Shown here: positions 8,631 to 21,791 of the stretch, piece after piece
Layout of the letters: each line of letters begins with the position of its first letter
Numbering within the stretch: the first letter of the stretch is position 1
Assembly (NCBI RefSeq): GCF_005876855.1
Contig: NZ_QLAE01000006.1
Coordinates: forward strand, 62,001-126,000
DNA length: 64,000 nt
Reading direction: 5' to 3'
Origin: Stutzerimonas nosocomialis
GTDB taxonomy: Bacteria; Pseudomonadota; Gammaproteobacteria; Pseudomonadales; Pseudomonadaceae
Notes under the pieces: generated by a model
What the model was told of the DNA's origin: nothing
What the model saw: only the letters and a program-made list of their open reading frames with translations
Databases searched by the model: none
Position numbers and translations under genes: made by a program

Positions 8631-8969
8631 ATGATCAAGGCTACTGCTTCGCTAATCACGATTGCCCTTCTCGCCGGTTGCGCCGGCCATGTTCAGAACC
8701 CGGTCGATCGCGTGACCTTCCGCGATGAGCCGCTGGTCAAGGACGTGCGTGACGGCATGACCCGCGCCGAGGTCCTGACACTGGGCGGAGAGCCGTCGGC
8801 CACCAGCGACAGGGTCGCCAGTCCGGGCACCTGCAATGACTACATCCTCAGCCACAAGGGCGACCAGCAACCCTACTTCGTCAGCTTCGATGCCAATGGA
8901 CGCGTCGATGGCAAGGGCTTCCTGACCTGCAGGCAGATGGACGAAAACCAGCGCGCACGTCGCCTGTAA
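8631..8969 (+). CDS. osmE: OsmE-like outer-membrane lipoprotein
   Basis: 112 residues with a lipoprotein signal peptide. The lipobox LLAGC puts the lipidated cysteine at residue 17. The mature part is a small SmpA/OmlA-like (BamE-type) fold with the motif DGMTRAEVLTLGGEPS, as in OsmE. In E. coli osmE is osmotically induced; the exact function is not established. GGAAAG precedes the ATG. The next three genes also look stress-related, which fits an osmotic or stationary-phase group. Confidence 0.88.
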   Translation: MIKATASLITIALLAGCAGHVQNPVDRVTFRDEPLVKDVRDGMTRAEVLTLGGEPSATSDRVASPGTCNDYILSHKGDQQPYFVSFDANGRVDGKGFLTCRQMDENQRARRL

Positions 8970-9011
8970 GGCGCTGCGCCCTACCAGCCACCCAGATGGG
9001 AGGTACACGTC

Positions 9012-9410
9012 ATGCCTCAAGGCGACAAGAGCAAATACACCGAGAAACAGAAGCGCAAGGCCGAGCACATCGAAGAGAGCTACGAAAGCAAGGGCGTTTC
9101 CGAGAAGGAGGCCGAAGCCCGTGCCTGGGCGACGGTGAACAAGCAGTCGGGCGGTGGCGAACGTCAGGGCGGTTCGGGACAGAAGAAGTCTTCGACCACC
9201 AAACGGGCCGAGCGCAAGGATTCGGCCCACCGCGCGGCACAGGCGCGCAAAGGCGACTCCCCGAACAAGGGCTCGGCCCGCAGCGGCAAATCCGGCAGCA
9301 CTGCGCTCAGCGACATGACCCGCGACGAGCTGATGAAGAAGGCCAGGGAACGGGACATCTCCGGTCGATCGAAGATGCGCAAGGACGAGCTGATCCGCGC
9401 CTTGAGCTGA
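9012..9410 (+). CDS. basic low-complexity protein with C-terminal Rho_N-like domain
   Basis: 132 residues. The first third (about 5-45) is a charged KQKRKAEHIEESYESKG module that ends in the EAEARAWATVNK motif. A lysine/serine/glycine-rich, probably disordered stretch follows (about 45-95). The last 35 residues (LSDMTRDELMKKARERDISG and on) match the SAP/Rho N-terminal helix-extended-loop-helix, a nucleic-acid binding module. Such proteins are often annotated 'plasmid stabilisation protein' without real evidence. GGGAGG lies about 10 bases before the ATG. A nucleic-acid-binding stress protein is plausible; its function is otherwise unknown. Confidence 0.75.
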   Translation: MPQGDKSKYTEKQKRKAEHIEESYESKGVSEKEAEARAWATVNKQSGGGERQGGSGQKKSSTTKRAERKDSAHRAAQARKGDSPNKGSARSGKSGSTALSDMTRDELMKKARERDISGRSKMRKDELIRALS

Positions 9411-9419
9411 GGAACGTTC

Positions 9420-9560
9420 GTGCAACGTCCAGAACCCGATCCGCGTGACGACGGCTCGCCAGGGCCCGGACACATTCCCTCCAGGGAAGAGCCCGGCGAG
9501 CCGGCCCCCATCGAGGAGCCGAACGATCCACCGGCGTCCGGCACGGATCGACCCGGCTAA
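9420..9560 (+). CDS. 46-residue proline/glutamate-rich small protein
   Basis: A GTG-started frame just 9 bases after the previous stop. GAGGAA sits 6 bases upstream of the GTG. The product (starting MQRPEPDPRDDGSPGPGH) is almost entirely Pro, Glu, Asp, Gly and Ser, with repeats of the EEPGEP / EEPNDPP type, so it is acidic and probably disordered. No domain is recognised. The close spacing and good ribosome-binding site argue for translation with its neighbour; the biased composition leaves some doubt. Confidence 0.5.
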   Translation: MQRPEPDPRDDGSPGPGHIPSREEPGEPAPIEEPNDPPASGTDRPG

Positions 9561-9675
9561 ACTTTCGCTACGCCCGTCGATCAGAGTAGCGAGCCGGGGA
9601 TTTCCGTGACCTCGGCATCCAACAGGCAGCGGACAGCCCTTCGGCGCCGCTACGCCATATCAAGGGAGACGCCTG

Positions 9676-10209
9676 ATGAGCTATGTGCAACTGAGCGACA
9701 AGAACACGCTGCGTGAGCGCGCGCGCCAGCATGTCGAGAACGGAGCGGTGACCGAAAGCTACTCGGCCGACCGCGAAACCGTGATCAATCTGCTGAACGA
9801 AGCGCTGGCGACCGAGCTGGTCTGCTACCTGCGCTACAAGCGCCACTACTACATGGCGACCGGCCTCAAATCCAGCGTCGCCGCCGACGAGTTCCTCGAG
9901 CACGCCAACGAGGAGCAGGAGCATGCCGACCGCCTGGCCGAACGCATCGTCCAGCTGGGCGGAGAGCCGGACTTCAACCCCGACAACCTGACCGAGCGCG
10001 CCCATGCCCAGTATGCCGAGGGCAACGGCCTGCGCGACATGGTGTTCGAGAATCTGGTCGCCGAGCGCATCGCCATCGACAGCTACCGCGAGATCGTCCA
10101 GTACATCGGCGACAAGGACCCGACCACCCGCCGTATCTTCGAAGACATCCTGGCTCAGGAAGAAGAACACGCCGACGACCTGGCCGGCTTGCTGGACGGA
10201 ATGAACTGA
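9676..10209 (+). CDS. ferritin-like (bacterioferritin/Dps-type) protein
   Basis: 177 residues of the ferritin-like four-helix bundle. Iron-site residues are visible in ALATELVCYLRYKRHYY (Glu), EHANEEQEHADRLAERI (ExxH) and the C-terminal AQEEEHADDL (ExxH). The arrangement matches the pseudomonad bacterioferritin-like family (the PA4880 type) rather than BfrA/BfrB, which carry the Met heme ligand. Storage or oxidation of ferrous iron in the cytosol is expected. AGGGAGACGCCTG precedes the ATG. It closes the stress-type gene group. Confidence 0.88.
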   Translation: MSYVQLSDKNTLRERARQHVENGAVTESYSADRETVINLLNEALATELVCYLRYKRHYYMATGLKSSVAADEFLEHANEEQEHADRLAERIVQLGGEPDFNPDNLTERAHAQYAEGNGLRDMVFENLVAERIAIDSYREIVQYIGDKDPTTRRIFEDILAQEEEHADDLAGLLDGMN

Positions 10210-10218
10210 CCTGGGCAT

Positions 10219-10269
10219 TGCCGGAATCGCAATGATTCCGGCAAAAAAAAGGCCACCCGAAGGTGGCCT
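10219..10269 (-). terminator. rho-independent terminator of the dcw-lpxC transcription unit
   Basis: Read on the minus strand, AGGCCACC-TTCG-GGTGGCCT is followed by eight T residues (10250-10269, T-run 10243-10250), a textbook terminator just after lpxC. A second hairpin (TGCCGGAAT / ATTCCGGCA, 10219-10243) follows the T-run. In the plus direction the hairpins are not followed by T, so they give the ferritin-like gene no classic terminator. Confidence 0.9.
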
Positions 10270-10290
10270 CTAAAGAAAGGAGAGTATTGC

Positions 10291-11220
<930 letters not shown>

Positions 11221-11314
11221 CTAGTTGCGAATGGTTTTCAACAAAACGAAGGCGATCATAGCAGATGCCTACTTTGCTGAACACCAATCAGCACCATCAC
11301 TGTGATTGACTCCA

Positions 11315-12502
11315 TCAATCAGCCTGACGACGCAGGAATGCCGGAATGTCCAGGTAATCCAGATCCTCCTGCGGGTTCATTTTCGCAGCGGTCGCAGCGC
11401 CATGAGCCTGGTTGCGCATCACGGTCGGACGCTCCAGATCACGATAGTTCACCGACGACTGCTCGGCACGCTGGGGCTGTGCCGCCGGGGCAGCCATGGC
11501 AGCGGTCTGAACGGTGTTGTCGACGACCTTGACCGGCTTTTCCATGCGCGGTCCGAGACCGGTGGCGACGACGGTCACGTGCAGTTCGTCGTGCATGTCG
11601 GCGTCGATCACGGCGCCGACCTTGACGGTCGCATGCTCGGAAGCGAACGCCTCGATGATTTCACCGACGGCGGCGTATTCGCCCAGGGACAGATCCAGGC
11701 CAGCCGTGATGTTCACCAGGATGCCGCGGGCGCCCTGCAGGTTCACGTCCTCGAGCAGCGGATTGCGGATCGCCGCCTCGGTGGCTTCGCGGGCGCGGTT
11801 CGGGCCGCTGGCGCAACCGGTACCCATCATCGCCATGCCCATTTCGCCCATGACCGTCTTCACGTCGGCGAAGTCGACGTTCATCAGGCCTGGACGCTGC
11901 ATGATGTCGGAGATGCCGCGTACCGCACCGGCCAGCACGTCGTCGGCCTTGGCGAAAGCGGACAGCAGGCTCGCATCCTTGCCCAGGATGGTCAGCAGCT
12001 TCTCGTTGGGGATGGTGATCAGCGAGTCGACGCACTCGGACAGCGCGCGAATCCCCTCGTCGGCCACCTGCATGCGACGACGGCCTTCGAACGGGAACGG
12101 ACGGGTGACCACGGCGACGGTGAGGATGCCCATTTCCTTGGCCACCGAAGCGATGATCGGCGCAGCGCCGGTACCGGTACCGCCACCCATGCCGGTGGTG
12201 ATGAACACCATGTCGGCGCCCTGCAGGACTTCGGCGATACGCTCGCGGTCCTCCATGGCGGCCTGACGGCCGATTTCCGGATTGGTGCCGGCGCCGAGGC
12301 CCTTGGTGATAGCCGAACCCAGTTGCAGCACGGAACGGGCTTCGACCTTCTTCAGTGCCTGGGCATCGGTGTTGGCGCAGATGAACTCCACGCCTTCGAC
12401 GCTGTTGCGCACCATGTGGTTGACGGCGTTGCCGCCGCCTCCGCCGACGCCGATGACCTTAATCACTGCGCTTTGCGGGGTATGATCTACGAGTTCGAAC
12501 AT
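11315..12502 (-). CDS. ftsZ: cell division GTPase FtsZ
   Basis: 395 residues. The tubulin-type glycine loop GGGMGGGTGTGAAP, the GTP-contact VGGGGGNAV near the N-terminus and the T7-type NVDFADVKTVM loop are intact. A variable linker leads to the C-terminal peptide DYLDIPAFLRRQAD that binds FtsA and ZipA. FtsZ polymerises at mid-cell to form the division ring. It lies 48 bases downstream of ftsA; AAAGGAGAGAGGG lies before the ATG and indicates strong translation. Confidence 0.99.
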   Translation of the reverse strand: MFELVDHTPQSAVIKVIGVGGGGGNAVNHMVRNSVEGVEFICANTDAQALKKVEARSVLQLGSAITKGLGAGTNPEIGRQAAMEDRERIAEVLQGADMVFITTGMGGGTGTGAAPIIASVAKEMGILTVAVVTRPFPFEGRRRMQVADEGIRALSECVDSLITIPNEKLLTILGKDASLLSAFAKADDVLAGAVRGISDIMQRPGLMNVDFADVKTVMGEMGMAMMGTGCASGPNRAREATEAAIRNPLLEDVNLQGARGILVNITAGLDLSLGEYAAVGEIIEAFASEHATVKVGAVIDADMHDELHVTVVATGLGPRMEKPVKVVDNTVQTAAMAAPAAQPQRAEQSSVNYRDLERPTVMRNQAHGAATAAKMNPQEDLDYLDIPAFLRRQAD

Positions 12503-12550
12503 TTCCCTCTCTCCTTTCAGCTTTCTAGTTTTGGTGTTGCGGTTGCACTG

Positions 12551-13798
12551 TCAGAAATTGCCCTGGACCCAGCTCTTGAGCCGTTCCAGAACGGATGGTT
12601 TTGATTCGTCGCTAAAATTGCCGAGGCCGGACAGGGGCACGCCGTCGGTCTGCTTTTGCAATCCGTACAGCAGCAGGCCCACGCCTGTGGAATAGATGGG
12701 GTTGCGCACTACGTCGGCCAGGCCCTTGACGTTCTGCGGTACGCCCAGGCGCACCGGCATGTGGAAGATTTCCTCGGCCAGCTCGACGGCACCTTCCATC
12801 TTGGAAGTACCGCCCGTGAGGACGATCCCTGCGGGGACCAGATCCTCGTAGCCGCTGCGACGCAGTTCGGCCTGGATAAGGGTGAAGAGCTCGTCGTAAC
12901 GCGGCTCCACCACTTCGGCCAGGGCTTGGCGCGAGAGTTCCCGCGGCGGACGTTCTCCGACGCTCGGTACCTTGATGGTCTCCCCGGCACCCGCCAGCTT
13001 GGCCAGCGCGCACGCGTAGCGGACCTTGATCTCCTCGGCGTACTGCGTTGGCGTACGCAGCGCCATGGCGATGTCGTTGGTGACCTGGTCGCCGGCAATC
13101 GGGATCACCGCCGTATGGCGGATGGCGCCTTCGGTGAAGATGCAGATGTCGGTCGTACCTCCGCCGATGTCCACCAGGCAGACGCCCAGCTCCTTCTCGT
13201 CGTCGGTCAGGACCGCATGGGCCGAAGCCAGTTGCTCGAGGATGATGTCGTCGACTTCCAGGCCGCAGCGGCGCACGCATTTCTCGATGTTCTGCGCCGC
13301 GTTCACCGCGCAGGTCACCACGTGCACCTTGGCTTCCAGGCGCACGCCGGACATGCCGAGAGGCTCGCGTACACCCTCCTGGTTATCGATCACGTAGTCC
13401 TGGGGCAGCGTGTGCAATACGCGCTGGTCGGACGGAATGGCGACTGCCTGGGCGGCGTCGAGTACCCGCTCCAGATCCGCAGTGCTGACCTCGCGATCGC
13501 GAATGGCGACGATGCCGTGGGAATTCAGGCTGCGGATGTGGTTGCCGGCCAGGCCGACGAACGCCGAATGGATGCGGCAGCCCGCCATCAGCTGGGCTTC
13601 CTCGACGGCGCGCTGGATCGACTGCACGGTGGACTCGATGTTGACCACCACGCCCTTCTTCAGGCCACGGGACGGATGGGTACCGATGCCGACGATCTCG
13701 ATCGAACCGTCCGGGGTCACCTCGCCCACCAGCGCCACCACCTTGGAGGTGCCGATGTCGAGGCCGACGATCATCTTGCCGCTTTGCACACTTGACAT
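12551..13798 (-). CDS. ftsA: cell division actin-like protein FtsA
   Basis: 415 residues with an actin/Hsp70 fold. The phosphate-1 motif VGLDIGTSKVVALVGE, phosphate-2 motif VDIGGGTTDICIF and adenosine motif IVLTGGTSKMEG are present. The C-terminal amphipathic helix (SVLERLKSWVQGNF) tethers it to the membrane, where it anchors FtsZ. It lies 13 bases after ftsQ and 48 bases before ftsZ, within the dcw order ftsQ-ftsA-ftsZ. Confidence 0.99.
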   Translation of the reverse strand: MSSVQSGKMIVGLDIGTSKVVALVGEVTPDGSIEIVGIGTHPSRGLKKGVVVNIESTVQSIQRAVEEAQLMAGCRIHSAFVGLAGNHIRSLNSHGIVAIRDREVSTADLERVLDAAQAVAIPSDQRVLHTLPQDYVIDNQEGVREPLGMSGVRLEAKVHVVTCAVNAAQNIEKCVRRCGLEVDDIILEQLASAHAVLTDDEKELGVCLVDIGGGTTDICIFTEGAIRHTAVIPIAGDQVTNDIAMALRTPTQYAEEIKVRYACALAKLAGAGETIKVPSVGERPPRELSRQALAEVVEPRYDELFTLIQAELRRSGYEDLVPAGIVLTGGTSKMEGAVELAEEIFHMPVRLGVPQNVKGLADVVRNPIYSTGVGLLLYGLQKQTDGVPLSGLGNFSDESKPSVLERLKSWVQGNF

Positions 13799-13811
13799 GT
13801 TTTTCCGTTCC

Positions 13812-14669
13812 TCAATTCTTTACCGCAACGGCAGTTTCCGTTGCGGCCGGGATGGGCTCGCGCCACGCCACGGCCAAGCCGTTGGGGTAGCGCAGGTCGA
13901 TCCGCGCGATGTTCTCGCTCTGCTGCTTGAGCGCCGTGTCGTAAATGGTGATGAATCGACGCACCTTTTCCACGACGTGATCGCGACCCAGCAGAAGCTC
14001 TACCCCCTGCCCGGTCGTCAGGAACCAGCTTCCGCGTTCGCGCAGTTCCAGTCGGGTGATGGAGAAGCCCATCGGACGCAGCATCTGGCTAAGCATCTGG
14101 TACTGCTGCATTACCCGTTGCTGAGCGCGCTTCGGACCTTGGAGTTGTGGCAAGTGTTCGTAGTTGGCAAGTTCGTTGGGCGCAAAAGCCTCGCCCTTGT
14201 TATTGAGCAATGCCTCTTCGCCCCAGCGGGCGATCGGCAATTGTTCGTCCAGCCGCACCATTACCTGGTCGGGCCAGACGCGTCTCACTTCGGCGTGGGC
14301 AATCCAGGGCATCTGTTCAAGGTCGTGGCGCATGGCCTTGAGATCAACCGTGAAAAAGCTCGCTTCGACGAACGGCGCGATGCGGCGCTGGATCGCCTGC
14401 TGGCTGACGTAGCCGAGCTCGCCCTGGACGCTCACCTTGGCGATCGGCCGATCCGCATAGGGCAGCAGTATCTGGCTCAGCTCGTAGCCACCCACCGCCA
14501 GGCCGGCCAGCAGCACCGGCCACATGATCCGCTTGAGGCCGTTCAGGCTCGGCTTGGGCAGCCGGGCCGAAAGTGGCTCGCGCGCCACCAGCCGACTGGC
14601 ACCGCGCGGCGCGGGTTTGCGCAGCGGGCTACGGCCGATCGGTTGAGTGTGACGCAGCATGGCGACCAT
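13812..14669 (-). CDS. ftsQ: cell division protein FtsQ
   Basis: 285 residues with a basic cytoplasmic N-terminus, one membrane helix (about 45-65), then the POTRA domain ([20 protein letters not shown]) and the beta domain. It bridges early and late divisome proteins in the periplasm through the FtsQLB complex. The start lies 3 bases after the ddlB stop, so the two are translationally close. Confidence 0.97.
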   Translation of the reverse strand: MVAMLRHTQPIGRSPLRKPAPRGASRLVAREPLSARLPKPSLNGLKRIMWPVLLAGLAVGGYELSQILLPYADRPIAKVSVQGELGYVSQQAIQRRIAPFVEASFFTVDLKAMRHDLEQMPWIAHAEVRRVWPDQVMVRLDEQLPIARWGEEALLNNKGEAFAPNELANYEHLPQLQGPKRAQQRVMQQYQMLSQMLRPMGFSITRLELRERGSWFLTTGQGVELLLGRDHVVEKVRRFITIYDTALKQQSENIARIDLRYPNGLAVAWREPIPAATETAVAVKN

Positions 14670-14672
14670 GGA

Positions 14673-17069
<2,397 letters not shown>

Positions 17070-17077
<8 letters not shown>

Positions 17078-18140
17078 GAGCCACCTCCAGGCAAATGTCG
17101 ACAACCGTGCGAGTCGCATCCGGTCGCGCCAGACGGCGCGCGGTGGCCCCCATGGCCTTTAGTTTTTCCGGCTGCATCATTACCTCGGTCAGCTGCGCGG
17201 CGAGCAGCGCCGCATCGGTCTTGGCTTGTGGAAGAAGGACGGCGGCGCCCTCGTTGGCCAGATACTGCGCATTGCGCGTCTGGTGGTCGTCGATCGCATG
17301 GGGCAGCGGAATGAGGAACGAAGGAAGCCCCGCCGCCGCCAGTTCGCTGACCGTCAGCGCGCCTGCGCGGCAGATCACCAGATCCGCCCAGGCATAGGCG
17401 CGCGCCATGTCCTTGATGAAAGGAGCCACCTGCGCCTCGACCGCGGCCTCGCGGTAGCGCTCGGTGGTCAGGTCCGCGTGCTGCTTGCCGGCCTGGTGGA
17501 AAACCTCGGGGCGCAGCTCCGGCGCCAGCATGGCGAGCGCGGCAGGCACCAGCTTGTTCAGCGGCTCTGCTCCCAGGCTGCCGCCCAGGACCAGCAAGCG
17601 CGGCCGACGGTCGTGCAGCGTCTGGCGCGGTGTTTCGAGAAACAGCTCCTCGCGTACCGGGTTGCCGGTGGTGCGGCGCTTGGCGCTGCTGGCGAAGGTG
17701 TCGGGGAAGGCTTCGCACACACGACGAGCCATCGGCACGAGGCTGCGATTGGCGGTACCGGCCACGGCGTTCTGCTCGTGAATGATCAGCGGCGCCCCGG
17801 CAAGCCTGGCGGCCAGGCCACCGGGGCCGGTGACATAGCCGCCCAGCCCCAGCACGCATACCGGCTCCAGCTGGCGCATCAGGCGGCGCGCCTGGAACAG
17901 CGAGCGCAGCAGCTGGAACGGCGCCTTGAGCAGCGACAGCGCGCCTTTGCCGCGCAGGCCGCTGACCGGAATCAGGTGCAGCGGCAGCCCCGCAGCCGGC
18001 ACCAGTTCGTTCTCGATCCCACGAGGCGTGCCCAGCCAGTGGACCGAATAGCCGCGTGCCTGGAATTCCTTGGCGCACGCCAGCGCCGGGAACACGTGGC
18101 CCCCGGTGCCGCCCGCCATGATCAACACGTTACCGGCCAT
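17070..18140 (-). CDS. murG: UDP-GlcNAc:undecaprenyl-PP-MurNAc-pentapeptide GlcNAc transferase
   Basis: 356 residues of the GT-B glycosyltransferase family. It converts lipid I to lipid II at the inner face of the membrane. The N-terminal G-loop [29 protein letters not shown] and [10 protein letters not shown] are diagnostic. The ATG at 18140 was chosen because the G-loop begins there and a G-rich sequence precedes it; it lies inside the last codons of ftsW (11-base overlap). Upstream in-frame codons belong to ftsW in another frame. Confidence 0.97.
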
Positions 18141-19359
18141 GGACGAGCCCCCCGGTCTTCGCGTCTTCGGGGAAATCGTCTTCGCTGAAGTCGGCGTCTT
18201 CGCTGCCAAGCACCGTGCGGCTTTCCCACTCGATGCGCAGCAGCAGCGCCATGCTCATGCAGGTCACCACCAGCGAGCTGCCGCCGTAACTGAGAAATGG
18301 CAACGTCAGGCCCTTGGTCGGCAGCAACCCGACGTTCACCCCGACGTTGATCAGGAACTGGCCGATCCAGAGGAATGCCAGGCCCCAGGCGACATAGGCG
18401 GCGAAGAACTGCTTGGCCTTTTCCGCCCACAGGCCGATGTACAGCGCGCGAACCCCGACGAAACCGAACAGCGCCACGGTCGCCAGGGCGCCGACCATGC
18501 CCAGCTCTTCGGCCAGTACCGAGAACACGAAATCGGTGTGCGCTTCGGGCAGGTAGAACTGCTTCTGAACGCTGTTGCCCAGCCCGACGCCGAACCATTC
18601 GCCGCGGCCGAAGGCGATCAGCGCCTGGGTCAGCTGGTAGCCGGCACCGTACTGGTCGGCCCAGGGGTCGGTGAAGGTGATCAGGCGTTGCAGGCGATAT
18701 TCCTGGGTCTGCACGAGGACGAACACCGCCGCCACCGCCAGCACCACCATCAGGCCGAAACGGAACAGGCCGACACCGCCGAGGAACAGCATCGCCGCCG
18801 CCGCGCCCATCATCACCACGGTCGCGCCGAAGTCGGGCTCCATCAGCAGCAGGCCGGCCATCGGCAGCAGCACGACGAAAGGCTTGAAGAAACCAGCCCA
18901 GCTTTCGCGGACCTCTTCCTGACGCCGCACCAGATAGCCGGCGAGGTAGATCACCACGAACAGCTTGGCCAGTTCGGACGGCTGCACGTTGAAGGCGCCG
19001 AAACCGATCCAGCGCATCGACCCGTTCACCTCGCGGCCGATGCCGGGCACCAGCACCAGCACCAGCAGCACGAAGGCGCCGAGCAGCAGCATCCAGTCCA
19101 GGCGCTGCCAGTTGGCCAGGGGCACCAGCAGGACCAGACCCGCGACGCCCAGGCCGATCATCAGGTACACCAGGTGACGGATCATGTGATAGAGCGCATT
19201 GCCGGCGTTCACCGCGGCGACCTCCGACGAGGCCGAGGCGATCATCACCAGGCCCAGGCCGAGCAGTGCCAGGCAGCCGGCCAGCATCGGAAAATCGACG
19301 TCCATCAGGCCGCGACGGCTGAAAAGAGGCGATGGCGAATTGAGCAGGGACCGGAGCAT
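18130..19359 (-). CDS. ftsW: septal peptidoglycan glycosyltransferase FtsW (SEDS family)
   Basis: 409 residues with about ten membrane helices. SEDS hallmarks include GSMRWIGFGAFNVQPSEL, the catalytic-type loop aspartate region near FTDPWADQYGAGYQL, and LPTKGLTLPFLSYGGSSL. FtsW polymerises lipid II at the septum together with FtsI. Its ATG overlaps the murD stop by one base (TGATG), which sets the start; a longer frame upstream would run through murD and is not credible. Confidence 0.97.
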   Translation of the reverse strand: MLRSLLNSPSPLFSRRGLMDVDFPMLAGCLALLGLGLVMIASASSEVAAVNAGNALYHMIRHLVYLMIGLGVAGLVLLVPLANWQRLDWMLLLGAFVLLVLVLVPGIGREVNGSMRWIGFGAFNVQPSELAKLFVVIYLAGYLVRRQEEVRESWAGFFKPFVVLLPMAGLLLMEPDFGATVVMMGAAAAMLFLGGVGLFRFGLMVVLAVAAVFVLVQTQEYRLQRLITFTDPWADQYGAGYQLTQALIAFGRGEWFGVGLGNSVQKQFYLPEAHTDFVFSVLAEELGMVGALATVALFGFVGVRALYIGLWAEKAKQFFAAYVAWGLAFLWIGQFLINVGVNVGLLPTKGLTLPFLSYGGSSLVVTCMSMALLLRIEWESRTVLGSEDADFSEDDFPEDAKTGGLVHGR

Positions 19360-20702
19360 CAGGCGAGCGCCTCCACCGCAGCGGCGAACAGGCGGCCGCG
19401 CTCTTCGAAATTCTTGAACATGTCGAGGCTGGCGCAGGCCGGCGACAGCAGCACCGCATCGCCCGGCTGCGCCTGTTCGGCGGCTTCGCGAACCGCCTCG
19501 TCCAGGGACTTCACGAAAACCGTGGTCACCGCGCCGTCGAGCGTCTCGGCAAGGCGTGCCGCATCGCGCCCGAGCAGGATCACGCAGCGGCAGAAGCGTG
19601 CGACCGGCGCCCGCAGCGCATTGAAGTCGGCGCCCTTGCCATCGCCGCCGGCGACCAGCACCAGCTTGCCTTCGATATCGGCGCCCAGCCCTTCGATGGC
19701 CGCCAGCGCCGCGCCGACATTGGTCGCCTTGGAGTCGTCGTAGTAGGAAACGCCGCGACATTCGCCGACCCACTGGCAACGGTGCGGCAGCCCGGTGAAC
19801 GCACGCAGCGCTTGCAGCATGGGCTCGAACGGCAAGCCCACCGCATGGCCCAGCGCCAGGGCCGCCAGTGCGTTGGACTGGTTGTGGGCGCCGCGCATCT
19901 TCAGCTCGCGCACCGGCAACAGGGGCTCGAACTGGAACGCCAGGTACTTCTCGCCACCCTCTTCGACCAGGCCGAAGCCCTTCAAATCCGGGCGCCCGAG
20001 GCCGAACGACCAGAGCGGGATGTCTTCGCGAATCAGGGGGCGACTCAGTTGATCGTCGCGGTTGAACACCACCTGGCGCGCGCCGCGGAAGATCCGGTGC
20101 TTGGCCTGGTGGTAAGCCGGCAGGCCACTGTAGCGATCCATGTGGTCTTCGCTGATGTTGAGGCAGGTGGCGACCTCGGCGTCCAGCCGGTCGGTGGTCT
20201 CCAACTGGAAACTCGACAGCTCGATGACGTACAGCTCCACCGAATCGTCGAGCAGGTCCAGCGCGGGCGTGCCCAGGTTGCCGCCCACGGCGACGCGGCG
20301 CCCCGCAGCGGCTGCCATTTCACCCACCAGCGTGGTCACGGTGCTCTTGGCGTTGGAACCGGTGATGGCCACGATCGGCGCCCTGGCTTCACGGGCAAAG
20401 AGTTCGATGTCGCCGCTGATCTTCACGCCGCGCGCCGCGGCCTCCTGCAAGGCCGGCGTGCTCAGGGCTAGCCCGGGGCTGACCAGCAGTTCGCTGGCGC
20501 GGCAGAGGAATTCCACGTCCAGCTCGCCGCAGCGAACCTCGATCTGCGGATATTCGCTCCTCAGCGCCTGCAGCTCCGGCGGGTTCGCACGCGTATCGGC
20601 CACGGCAAAGGCAAGTCCCCGGCGCGCCAAGTGGCGAACCAGGGACATGCCGCTCTTGCCGAGACCGACAACGATGCGGAACTGGTCGGAAGCGATCAGC
20701 AC
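19359..20702 (-). CDS. murD: UDP-N-acetylmuramoylalanine--D-glutamate ligase
   Basis: 447 residues. Adds D-Glu to UDP-MurNAc-L-Ala. The ATP loop ITGSNAKSTVTTL, the LNISEDHMDRY motif and the C-terminal LLSPACASLDMFKNFEERG are typical MurD signatures. It begins 6 bases after the mraY stop and overlaps ftsW by one base. Confidence 0.98.
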   Translation of the reverse strand: MLIASDQFRIVVGLGKSGMSLVRHLARRGLAFAVADTRANPPELQALRSEYPQIEVRCGELDVEFLCRASELLVSPGLALSTPALQEAAARGVKISGDIELFAREARAPIVAITGSNAKSTVTTLVGEMAAAAGRRVAVGGNLGTPALDLLDDSVELYVIELSSFQLETTDRLDAEVATCLNISEDHMDRYSGLPAYHQAKHRIFRGARQVVFNRDDQLSRPLIREDIPLWSFGLGRPDLKGFGLVEEGGEKYLAFQFEPLLPVRELKMRGAHNQSNALAALALGHAVGLPFEPMLQALRAFTGLPHRCQWVGECRGVSYYDDSKATNVGAALAAIEGLGADIEGKLVLVAGGDGKGADFNALRAPVARFCRCVILLGRDAARLAETLDGAVTTVFVKSLDEAVREAAEQAQPGDAVLLSPACASLDMFKNFEERGRLFAAAVEALA

Positions 20703-20708
20703 TCTGGG

Positions 20709-21791
20709 TTACCTCAGCTTCAAGGTGGCAAGGCCGACCAGCACCAGGATCACGGTGATGATCCAGAACCGCACGATCACGCGTGGCTCGGGCCAGCCTT
20801 TGAGTTCGAAATGGTGGTGAATCGGCGCCATACGGAACACGCGCTTGCCGGTCAGCTTGAACGACGCGACCTGGATCATCACCGACAGGGTCTCCATGAC
20901 GAAGACACCGCCCATGATGAACAGCACGATCTCCTGCCGGACGATCACGGCGATGGTGCCGAGCGCAGCGCCAAGGGCCAGCGCGCCGACGTCGCCCATG
21001 AAGACCTGCGCCGGGTACGTGTTGAACCAGAGGAAGCCAAGGCCCGCACCGATCAGCGCGCCACAGAACACGATCAACTCGCCGGCACCGGGCACGTTCG
21101 GGATCAACAGGTACTCGGAGAAGTTCGCGTTACCCGAGAGGTAGCAGAAGATGCCCAGCGCACCGCCGACCATCACCGTCGGCATGATCGCCAACCCGTC
21201 CAGACCGTCGGTGAGGTTGACCGCATTGCTCGAGCCGACGATGACGAAGTAGCTCAGCACGATGAACCCCAGGCCCAGCGGAATCTCAATGTTCTTCAGA
21301 AGCGGCATGATGAACGTCGTCTCGATCGGGTTCTGCGCCGTGGCATAAAGGAAGGCCGCCGCGCCCAGGCCGAAGACCGATTGCCAGAAGTACTTCCAGC
21401 GGCTCGGCAGGCCGCGGGAATTCTTCTCGATCACCTTGCGGTAGTCATCGACCCAGCCGATCGCGCCGAACAGCAGCGTCACCGCCAGCACGACCCAGAC
21501 GTAGCGGTTCGACAGGTCGGCCCAGAGCAGCGTGGCGATCGTGATGGCGCTGAGGATCAGCGCACCGCCCATGGTCGGCGTGCCGGATTTGGACAGGTGC
21601 GATTGCGGGCCGTCGTTGCGCACGGCCTGGCCGATCTGGCGGATCTGCAGGGTCCGGATCAGCCACGGACCCATGCACAGCGACAGCACCAGCGCGGTGA
21701 GCACGCCGAGAATGCCGCGCAGGGTCAGGTACTGGAAAACCGAGAATCCCTTGTAGAACTGTTGCAGATACTCCGCGAGCAGCAGCAGCAT
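20709..21791 (-). CDS. mraY: phospho-N-acetylmuramoyl-pentapeptide transferase
   Basis: 360 residues, the exact usual size, with ten membrane helices. It makes lipid I from UDP-MurNAc-pentapeptide and undecaprenyl phosphate. Motifs: GTPTMGG, the [13 protein letters not shown] aspartates, [10 protein letters not shown] and the IHHHFE histidine triad. The ATG (MLLLLAEYL) overlaps the murF stop by one base, which fixes the start; a longer frame upstream is murF sequence read out of frame. Confidence 0.98.
   Translation of the reverse strand: MLLLLAEYLQQFYKGFSVFQYLTLRGILGVLTALVLSLCMGPWLIRTLQIRQIGQAVRNDGPQSHLSKSGTPTMGGALILSAITIATLLWADLSNRYVWVVLAVTLLFGAIGWVDDYRKVIEKNSRGLPSRWKYFWQSVFGLGAAAFLYATAQNPIETTFIMPLLKNIEIPLGLGFIVLSYFVIVGSSNAVNLTDGLDGLAIMPTVMVGGALGIFCYLSGNANFSEYLLIPNVPGAGELIVFCGALIGAGLGFLWFNTYPAQVFMGDVGALALGAALGTIAVIVRQEIVLFIMGGVFVMETLSVMIQVASFKLTGKRVFRMAPIHHHFELKGWPEPRVIVRFWIITVILVLVGLATLKLR

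Noticed and set aside
10219-10243. Hairpin TGCCGGAAT...ATTCCGGCA as terminator of the ferritin-like gene
   Set aside because: On the plus strand it is followed by A residues rather than T, so it does not fit a terminator in that direction.
18070-19743. Open frame of 557 codons on the plus strand opposite ftsW and murG
   Set aside because: Composition (Gln/His/Arg/Ala-rich) and complete overlap with two essential genes mark it as an antisense shadow.
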